IMG/VR virus record: IMGVR_UViG_3300020205_003958
Location: 1 to 38,895 of that record
Source: a virus
Length of the DNA: 38,895 nt
Direction: 5' to 3' (one strand)
The notes under the pieces were generated by a model that was not told where the DNA came from, searched no databases, and worked only from the letters and a program-made list of their open reading frames with translations. Below are positions 33,142 to 38,895 of the stretch, piece after piece; positions within the stretch are counted from its first letter, which is position 1; each line of letters opens with the position of its first letter. Both the position numbers and the translations under genes were made by a program.

Positions 33142-33145
33142 AGAC

Positions 33146-33430
33146 ATGGCGAATAAATTTCAAATTAAGCGTACGGCTGTTACGGGACGTACGCCTAATA
33201 CCACTAATATTGCGAACACCGCGTTCCTAGACGCCGGTGAATTGGCTGTTAACCTAACTGACGGTAAATTGTTCTCCTCAAATGGAACTGTATCATTTGA
33301 GGTCGGTGCCAATCTTGTTAATATTTCTGTAACAAGCAACACCAACGTAAACGTATTAAAATTTTCTGATAACACCACGCTCACGACTGCGCCGGGTGAT
33401 CCAATCATATATGCAATTGCTTTAGGATAA
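33146..33430 (+). CDS. Short Mtd_N-like fibre adaptor
   Basis: A 94-residue protein starting ANKFQIKRTAVTGRTPNTTN, then FLDAGELAVNLTDGKLFSSN. This is the same head-domain pattern as the 531-residue protein at 31278 (IQIKR, GELA, LF), so it is a stand-alone head domain or connector. The rest (LKFSDNTTLTTAPGDP) is a short beta segment typical of fibre connectors. AGGAA precedes the ATG by four bases and lies in a small hairpin. It is probably a baseplate-to-fibre adaptor (inference). Confidence 0.68.
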   Translation: MANKFQIKRTAVTGRTPNTTNIANTAFLDAGELAVNLTDGKLFSSNGTVSFEVGANLVNISVTSNTNVNVLKFSDNTTLTTAPGDPIIYAIALG

Positions 33431-33433
33431 CAA

Positions 33434-33763
33434 ATGGCAAGTACCTTTAAAAACTATACAGCTCGGGCAATAGGAACGACTGCCAATAATGTTTACAATC
33501 CATCAACAGCCGGTATTCAATCTACTGTTATTGGGATGACTATTGCTAATATCGTCACAACACCAATCTATGTGAGTGTTATTTTGAATAGTAGTTCGGC
33601 AAATACGTATTTGGTCAAGAACGCTATTGTTCCTGTGGGAGGCGCACTTGTCCCAATTGGTGGTGATCAAAAGCTTGTCTTGGCACAGAACAATTCCATA
33701 TATGTGGTAAGCGATACAGCCTCATCAGTAGATGTTATTCTTTCTGCTTTGGAGATAACATAA
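33434..33763 (+). CDS. Small beta-rich virion protein
   Basis: This is 109 residues: FKNYTARAIGTTANNVYNPS, TVIGMTIANIVTTPIYVSVI, GGALVPIGGDQKLVLAQ and SIYVVSDTASSVDVILSALE. The pattern resembles small beta-sandwich proteins of T4-like phages that bind capsid or tail (a family with 'V..L.LAN......V.V.L' and 'VP.GG.L'). AGGATAA lies before the ATG. Its stop overlaps the next start (TAATG). Exact location on the virion is unknown. Confidence 0.65.
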   Translation: MASTFKNYTARAIGTTANNVYNPSTAGIQSTVIGMTIANIVTTPIYVSVILNSSSANTYLVKNAIVPVGGALVPIGGDQKLVLAQNNSIYVVSDTASSVDVILSALEIT

Positions 33764-34017
33764 TGTCGTATATTGGTTCATCACCATATGCGGTGTACCG
33801 AGCACAACCAACTGTTGTTGGATTCAACGGAGACGGTGGTACTGTTAATTTTACTTTACCATATGCTGTTTCTTATCCGGAACTGCTTGAGATAACAGTT
33901 AACAACGTACAGCAATCTCCATTAGGCAATGTGTACTCCGTCAACACGTTTACTCTAACATTTTCAGAAGCACCAAGCGTTGGTTCTAATAATATCGTCG
34001 TAATTTACAGAACATAA
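33763..34017 (+). CDS. Stand-alone fibre N-terminal domain
   Basis: This 84-residue protein starts MSYIGSSPYAVYRAQPTVVG and contains a beta-sandwich pattern (NFTLPYAVSYPELLEITVNN, NTFTLTFSEAPSVGSNNIVV). The first 85 residues of the long fibre just downstream have the same plan (MSYIGNLPFGK, a PDGGYDVNFVDVFVSG strand, then LLYTPADGDTIDMVAYG), so the two are paralogues. This one is likely an adaptor or a competitor for the same docking site. Coupled by TAATG to the gene before it. Confidence 0.72.
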   Translation: MSYIGSSPYAVYRAQPTVVGFNGDGGTVNFTLPYAVSYPELLEITVNNVQQSPLGNVYSVNTFTLTFSEAPSVGSNNIVVIYRT

Positions 34018-34023
34018 TAACAT

Positions 34024-37000
34024 ATGAGTTACATTGGCAATCTTCCCTTCGGTAAAACATTAAGAACTGTTACATCAGCAACAGCCAATGGATCAGCAAC
34101 CGTATTTTATCCTGATGGTGGATATGACGTCAACTTTGTTGATGTTTTTGTGAGTGGTGCTCGTCTAACAAGTGGACTTGATTATACAGCTTCGGATGGT
34201 ATATCAATTACTTTGCTGTACACACCAGCTGATGGTGATACCATTGATATGGTTGCATATGGTTTACTCGAACTTGTAAGTCCTGTATTTCCTGTATCTG
34301 TTAGCGTTGGATCAAACGTTGTCATTAACACAAGCTCAATATCAGTAGGCAACAGTTCTGTCAATACACAGATTGTTGCTGGTAATGTCACTTTGAATGG
34401 ATCAACCTTAAAAGTTGGTAACAGTTCTGTTAATACGGTGATCACAGGTAACAGTGTCACGATTGGCGGTACACTAACAGTTACAGGTAATGTGGCGCTG
34501 ACAACAAATTCTGTCAATTCGTCAATGTTAACAACGACAGGTGTTATTGCTAATTCATATGGTAACACAACTGCAATTCCTGTTATTACCGTAGATGCTG
34601 CTGGTAGAATAACAAATGCAACAACAAGCTCTGTTTCTGGTGTAACGGGATTATCATTTGCACCTGCCAATTCAACAGTTACAGTATCAACAAGTACAAC
34701 AAACTTTGACGCAGCAATCACATCTGGTAATGATAGTGTTCAGGGTTTATTGAAAGTAATTGATTCCGTATCAAATACTAGTACATTAATTGCTGGTTCT
34801 GCAAATAGTGTAACAACCGCATATTTGTTAGCTGCTAATGCCGTATCCAATGCAACGGCGTATGCGGCAACCGCTTATAGTAACGCTGTCGCTACGGCTG
34901 CGTCAGATGCAACAACTAAGGCTGGAACAGCATATTCAAACGCTGTCGCTATAGCTGCATCAGATGCTACATCGAAGGCTGGTACTGCATATTCTAATGC
35001 TACGGCATATGCAGACACGAAAGCTGGTACTGCGTATAGCAATGCTGTAGCAACTGCCGCATCAGATGCAACAACAAAGGCCGGTACTGCTTACAGTAAT
35101 GCAACGGCATATGCCGATACCAAAGCTGGTACCGCATATTCCAATGCCATATCATATGCAAATACAGCTGCGGGTACTGCATATTCAAACGCAGCTAGTT
35201 ATGCTGATACAAAAGCAGCTGCAGCATATTCAAATGTATTTAATGGTGGCACATTTAGCGGTGCCGTTGTAATGCAAGCCAACTTGACCGCTAACAGCGT
35301 TCGGATGAATGGTGATTTACAAATTGATGGTAATTTGACTGTATTAGGTAACACTGTTTCAATTCATGTTAGTACGTTGAGTGTTGAAGACAACATGATA
35401 TACTTGAATTCTAATAGTACAGTATCCAATCCAGATTTGGGGTTTGCCGGTAATTATAATGACGGAACGTATGCACATGCTGGTTTGTTTAGAGATGCTA
35501 CAGATGGTGTTTGGAAATTCTTTCACGGATATACGCCAGAACCAGATGCATCGGTTTATATTGATACATCCAATGCCAGCTTTACATTTTCTAATTTACA
35601 AATCAATTACGTGATTGGTAATGTAACAGGTAGTGCAAATAGTGCAACTTACCTTGGTGGTAATACTGCTGCAACGCTTCGTTCATACAGCGATACTATG
35701 GCTGGTACAGCTTATTCCAATGCCACAACTTATGCCGCAACAATTGCAGGTACTGCATATAGCAATGCTGTCTCTGTTGCTGCTTCGGATGCAACTACAA
35801 AGGCCGGTACTGCATATTCAAATGCTACAACATATGCCGCAACAATAGCCGGTACAGCATATAGTAATGCAACAGCGTTTGCTGCCAACGCTTCTAATAT
35901 TAGCTCAGGAACTTTATCTGCATCCAGACTTCCTGCAACATATCTAACCGCAGAATCTGATACACTTGCAACAGTAACTGGTCGTGGAAGTACAACAAAT
36001 GGTGCTATTACTATTAGCTCAGGTACTACCGATCAAGGTCTGACAATGACTGTTTCAGACGCTGGTTGGAATTATATTGGGTTCAGTCACGGTGCCACAA
36101 GAAAAGCATATTTTGGTTTAGATGGCTCAGGAAATCCACAGTGGGGATCAGACTCTGGCGCGTTTAGCATTACAGGTAACTATACGACAATTGGTACTTC
36201 AGCAAGATCCCCACTTTTTTATGACTCTGACGACACCACATATTACCTGGACCCAAACTCAACTACTTCAGCAATCTTGGCTGGAAGCATTGGATTGGGT
36301 ACAACATCGCCGGTAAATACCGCATGGGGAACTGCGTCTACTACCAAGCAAATAACAATTTATGGGTCTAACTACGGAGTATTGAATATACGTGGGGACC
36401 TAGCCACCGCCGCGCATTATTCATTGGGTGTTGGCGGCACTCGGTACTACGCCGCCTATGACAATGTTGCCACAGTCCATAGGATGGTTTTCTTTGGGGA
36501 TTACACTGGATTTAATGGAGTAGTTACTCCCAGCTACAACATTCATTTATCTGGTACCGGTTATGCAACAGCAGATTGGCGTGCTCCAATCTTCTATGAT
36601 TCCAATGACACCGCGTATAGTGTTGATCCAGCTACCACATCACGTTTGAAAGAACTAAAAGTGGGTACTGGAACATTTGGGTCAAGTGGAGCTAGTCTGT
36701 ATATTCAAGGAAATTACAACTGGAGATGGATTGCTGGCTTCGCACCTGATTATGGTGTTGGTAATGGCTTTGGATTGTATAGTGACACCCTTGGCGCTTA
36801 TTTAATGTCTGTATCGACTTCAGGTTATTTCTATTTTGGATCTAACGACCATAATTCATCTTACAAACTAAGTGTTGGTGGAACTGGTTACGCTACAAGT
36901 GATTTCCGTTCGCCAATCTTCTATGATTCAAATGATACCGGTTATTATGGAGACTTTGCTGGCGCTTCTGTATTTAATAGTGCTTCTTATGTGGGTAATA

Positions 37001-38058
37001 TAAACTTTGGAACGGCAACAACTCAAGCAGGCCCTTGGACAATTTCTCCCATCGGCTCCGGTGGAGCGACACCCGCAACAAAAGGTACAGGGTATGGTCG
37101 GAATTTAATTGTTAAAGCGGGTAATTCTGATAACGGCGGAGGGCTTGCGGGCGGTGATCTATACCTAAGAGCGGGTGCTCCGGTTGCTCCTGCAACAGTC
37201 TATGGTGTTGTTTATTTAAGTGATGACGGTGGATACACTCAAGCAGGTGGTTCAATGCGGGCTCCACTCTTCTACGACTCAAACAATACTACGTATTACA
37301 CTGACCCAGCCAGCACCTCAAATATGTATAATATAACTGTCCGCGCTGGCAGTGCATACGCAGCCGTTACAGATTTAGGATTTGTATCTCCTATACAAGT
37401 CAGCGAAACAGGAACAGGAACATCCTCAGACCGATATGTTCCGATGATTTCGGGAACATCAACATCTCCTTCTGGTTATAGGCAACATACTGTTTTTGGT
37501 TCTTTAAGAGGTACTGTTTGGGGTTCCGCTTTTATTGCAGTTGGTGGTAACGATTCTTATCCAACTGTAGCATATACCTTTCACTATGATGGATATGGAA
37601 CTGCACCATCTTCTTGGCGCGCACCAATCTTCTATGATTCTAATAATACTAGTTATTATGTAGATGCTAATAGTACTAGTAGAATGGGGACAATTAATGC
37701 TGATGTTTTGTACTCCTATGGCAACGTCACCGCATATTCTGATGAACGGCTAAAGAAGGATTGGGAAACACTACCAACTAACTTTGTTGAAGAACTCGCT
37801 AAAATTAAAAGCGGTACATATACTCGTATTGATTCCGGTGAACGTCAGGTTGGCGTAGGCGCTCAAAGTTTACAAGCTATTCTTAAAGAAGCTGTATCGG
37901 AAAAAGAAGAATACTTAGGCGTTCATTATGGCAATACCGCTATGGTGTCGGCAGTAGAACTCGCTAAAGAAGTTGTAAAACTCAAAGAACTTTTAACTAA
38001 GCAACAAATACAAATTGAAGAACTAAAAAGTTTAGTTAACAAGCTGATTGGATCATAA
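34024..38058 (+). CDS. Long tail fibre with S74 self-processing chaperone
   Basis: This is 1344 residues. Order: attachment domain (1-85) like the preceding small protein; VGNSSVNT beta repeats (about 95-160); a block with ANSYGNTTAIPVITVDAAGR (about 175-280); an Ala-rich array of AGTAYSNA units (about 280-405); a GLFRD module (about 449-529); a second AGTAYSNA set (about 555-620); then five modules each marked by [AS]P[IL]FYDSN[DN]T near residues 729, 854, 962, 1080 and 1200. The C-terminus from S1239 (SDERLKKDWETL, GVGAQSLQAIL, ending in a coiled coil) is the Peptidase_S74 intramolecular chaperone, which trims itself off before the Ser after trimerisation. A host-recognition fibre is the clear role; the receptor is unknown. 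Confidence 0.88.
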   Translation: MSYIGNLPFGKTLRTVTSATANGSATVFYPDGGYDVNFVDVFVSGARLTSGLDYTASDGISITLLYTPADGDTIDMVAYGLLELVSPVFPVSVSVGSNVVINTSSISVGNSSVNTQIVAGNVTLNGSTLKVGNSSVNTVITGNSVTIGGTLTVTGNVALTTNSVNSSMLTTTGVIANSYGNTTAIPVITVDAAGRITNATTSSVSGVTGLSFAPANSTVTVSTSTTNFDAAITSGNDSVQGLLKVIDSVSNTSTLIAGSANSVTTAYLLAANAVSNATAYAATAYSNAVATAASDATTKAGTAYSNAVAIAASDATSKAGTAYSNATAYADTKAGTAYSNAVATAASDATTKAGTAYSNATAYADTKAGTAYSNAISYANTAAGTAYSNAASYADTKAAAAYSNVFNGGTFSGAVVMQANLTANSVRMNGDLQIDGNLTVLGNTVSIHVSTLSVEDNMIYLNSNSTVSNPDLGFAGNYNDGTYAHAGLFRDATDGVWKFFHGYTPEPDASVYIDTSNASFTFSNLQINYVIGNVTGSANSATYLGGNTAATLRSYSDTMAGTAYSNATTYAATIAGTAYSNAVSVAASDATTKAGTAYSNATTYAATIAGTAYSNATAFAANASNISSGTLSASRLPATYLTAESDTLATVTGRGSTTNGAITISSGTTDQGLTMTVSDAGWNYIGFSHGATRKAYFGLDGSGNPQWGSDSGAFSITGNYTTIGTSARSPLFYDSDDTTYYLDPNSTTSAILAGSIGLGTTSPVNTAWGTASTTKQITIYGSNYGVLNIRGDLATAAHYSLGVGGTRYYAAYDNVATVHRMVFFGDYTGFNGVVTPSYNIHLSGTGYATADWRAPIFYDSNDTAYSVDPATTSRLKELKVGTGTFGSSGASLYIQGNYNWRWIAGFAPDYGVGNGFGLYSDTLGAYLMSVSTSGYFYFGSNDHNSSYKLSVGGTGYATSDFRSPIFYDSNDTGYYGDFAGASVFNSASYVGNINFGTATTQAGPWTISPIGSGGATPATKGTGYGRNLIVKAGNSDNGGGLAGGDLYLRAGAPVAPATVYGVVYLSDDGGYTQAGGSMRAPLFYDSNNTTYYTDPASTSNMYNITVRAGSAYAAVTDLGFVSPIQVSETGTGTSSDRYVPMISGTSTSPSGYRQHTVFGSLRGTVWGSAFIAVGGNDSYPTVAYTFHYDGYGTAPSSWRAPIFYDSNNTSYYVDANSTSRMGTINADVLYSYGNVTAYSDERLKKDWETLPTNFVEELAKIKSGTYTRIDSGERQVGVGAQSLQAILKEAVSEKEEYLGVHYGNTAMVSAVELAKEVVKLKELLTKQQIQIEELKSLVNKLIGS

Positions 38059-38534
38059 AGCAAATGACAAAAGCAAGAAACCTATCAAAACTAGCATCGG
38101 TTAATACATCGATAGTTGGTAACACTGTATACATTAGCGGAAACGTTTCACTTGCAAATGCAACATTATCGCTTGGTGCAAACACAATAAATTCAACATC
38201 GCTAACAAGTACAGGTGTTGTTGCTAACTCATATGGTAACACAACAGCAATCCCTGTAATCACTGTTGATGCGGCCGGTAGAATAACAAATGCAACGACA
38301 AGTTCTGTTTCTGGTGTAACCGGTCTATCATTCGCACCTGCTAATTCAACAATCACCGTTTCAACGAGCACGACAAACTTTGATGCTGTTGTTACGTCTG
38401 GTAATAGTACTGTTCAAGGATTGTTAACAGTAATTGACTCAGTATCAAATACGAGTACATTGATTGCTGGTTCTGCTAATAGTGTAACAACGGCATACTT
38501 GTTGGCAGCAAATGCTGTATCCAATGCAACAGCT
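34541..38534 (+). repeat. Direct repeat between tandem fibre genes (3674 bp apart)
   Basis: Bases 34541-34860 and 38215-38534 align without gaps at an offset of 3674 bp and differ mainly at synonymous positions (roughly 85% identical by eye). They encode the same approximately 105-residue block in the two fibres; more diverged AGTAYSNA repeats follow in both. The span given covers both copies and the DNA between them. Confidence 0.8.
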
Positions 38535-38895
38535 GCTTATTCAAACGCTGTATCATATGCAAATACTATTGCCGGTACTGCATATTCTAATGCTGTATCG
38601 TATGCAAATACTATTGCCGGTACTGCATATTCTAATGCAACATCTTATGCTGATACCGTTGCAAGCACTGCTTACTCAAACGCTGTATCAGTTGCCGCAT
38701 CAGATGCAACATCTAAAGCGGGGACAGCGTATAGTAACGCTATTGCTACCGCAGCATCAGATGCAACATCTAAAGCTGGTACTGCATATTCCAATGCAAT
38801 ATCATATGCCAATACAGCTGCTGGTACCGCATATTCAAACGCTATTAGTTATGCCAATACAGTTGCCTACACAGCTGCTGGTACCGCATATTCAA
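38064..38895 (+). CDS. Second tail fibre, paralogue of the preceding one, cut by right edge
   Basis: The frame starts at the ATG at 38064, five bases after the stop of the long fibre, and is open to the window edge (277 codons). Residues about 50-165 (ANSYGNTTAIPVITVDAAGR, SGVTGLSFAPANST, STLIAGSANSVTTAYLLAAN) match the same block in the preceding fibre very closely. Then AGTAYSNA repeats follow. The attachment domain of the first fibre (MSYIG...) is absent; this one starts MTKARNLSKLASVNTSIVGN. A ribosome site is not obvious, so translation may depend on the preceding gene. It is a fibre; whether it also ends in S74 lies outside the window. Confidence 0.8.
   Translation, partial: MTKARNLSKLASVNTSIVGNTVYISGNVSLANATLSLGANTINSTSLTSTGVVANSYGNTTAIPVITVDAAGRITNATTSSVSGVTGLSFAPANSTITVSTSTTNFDAVVTSGNSTVQGLLTVIDSVSNTSTLIAGSANSVTTAYLLAANAVSNATAAYSNAVSYANTIAGTAYSNAVSYANTIAGTAYSNATSYADTVASTAYSNAVSVAASDATSKAGTAYSNAIATAASDATSKAGTAYSNAISYANTAAGTAYSNAISYANTVAYTAAGTAYS

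Noticed and set aside
31278-33430. Diversity-generating retroelement linked to the Mtd_N-like proteins
   Set aside because: No reverse transcriptase, template repeat or AAC-rich variable region was seen; the N-terminal head domain is common in fibres without such a system.
34182-34721. Long minus-strand open frames opposite the fibre genes (also at 31436-31876, 38036-38371, 13318-13653, 23197-23601)
   Set aside because: They mirror the Thr/Asn/Val-rich repeats of the plus-strand fibres, lack ribosome sites and family features, and the plus-strand frames continue unbroken through them.

Overview
The window is a virion-assembly region of a T4-like myovirus (contractile-tailed phage). The identification rests on recognisable homologues of T4 baseplate and neck genes: 26, 54, 4, 48, 53, 5, 25, 6, 7-like and 8. 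DUF4815-type structural proteins and long Asn/Thr/Gly/Ser-rich fibre proteins follow them. The DNA is AT-rich, with tightly packed genes, many ATGA/TAATG stop-start overlaps and a T4-type late promoter motif (TATAAATA). The gene set (gp5 without a lysozyme domain, DUF4815 proteins, aromatic 'YTG' repeat proteins, an inserted 2OG-oxygenase/glycosyltransferase cassette) resembles marine T4-like phages of the cyanophage/pelagiphage type more than enterobacterial T4. The host cannot be read from the sequence. I saw no bacterial genes, integrase, tRNA or CRISPR.

Layout. (1) 1-3737, minus strand, transcribed leftward: gp4 head completion nuclease-like protein, a gp2-like protein, a gp54-like tail-tube initiator, gp26 with a likely -1 frameshift extension, then an Ala/Pro-rich structural protein cut by the left edge. 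(2) 3751-15873, plus strand: baseplate genes gp48, gp53, a gp27/gpD-like hub, gp5 spike, gp25, gp6, a very large gp7-like protein, and an enlarged gp8. (3) 15883-22567: three consecutive proteins that look like the separated parts of the DUF4815 structural protein. (4) 22564-27968: a small coiled-coil protein, two beta-repeat fibre-like proteins, a second protein with aromatic YTG repeats, and a small helical protein. (5) 27971-30626: an enzyme island with a glycosyltransferase, a 2OG/Fe(II) oxygenase-like protein, a second glycosyltransferase on the opposite strand, and a methyltransferase-like protein. (6) 30651-38895: after a late promoter, a run of short adaptor-like proteins and fibres leads to a 1344-residue tail fibre with a C-terminal S74 self-processing chaperone, then a tandem paralogous fibre cut by the right edge.

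Together, regions 1-2 build the hub, wedges, tube start and neck. Regions 3-4 and 6 supply the outer baseplate and host-recognition apparatus. The enzymes of region 5 are placed where they could modify fibres or host surface molecules, which is inference. There is no gene-free stretch longer than about 300 bases.

The strongest candidates for something under-described are the gp26 -1 frameshift, the aromatic YTG repeat domain shared by two virion proteins, the enzyme island inside the tail-fibre region, and the tandem fibre paralogues with conserved blocks suited to recombination.
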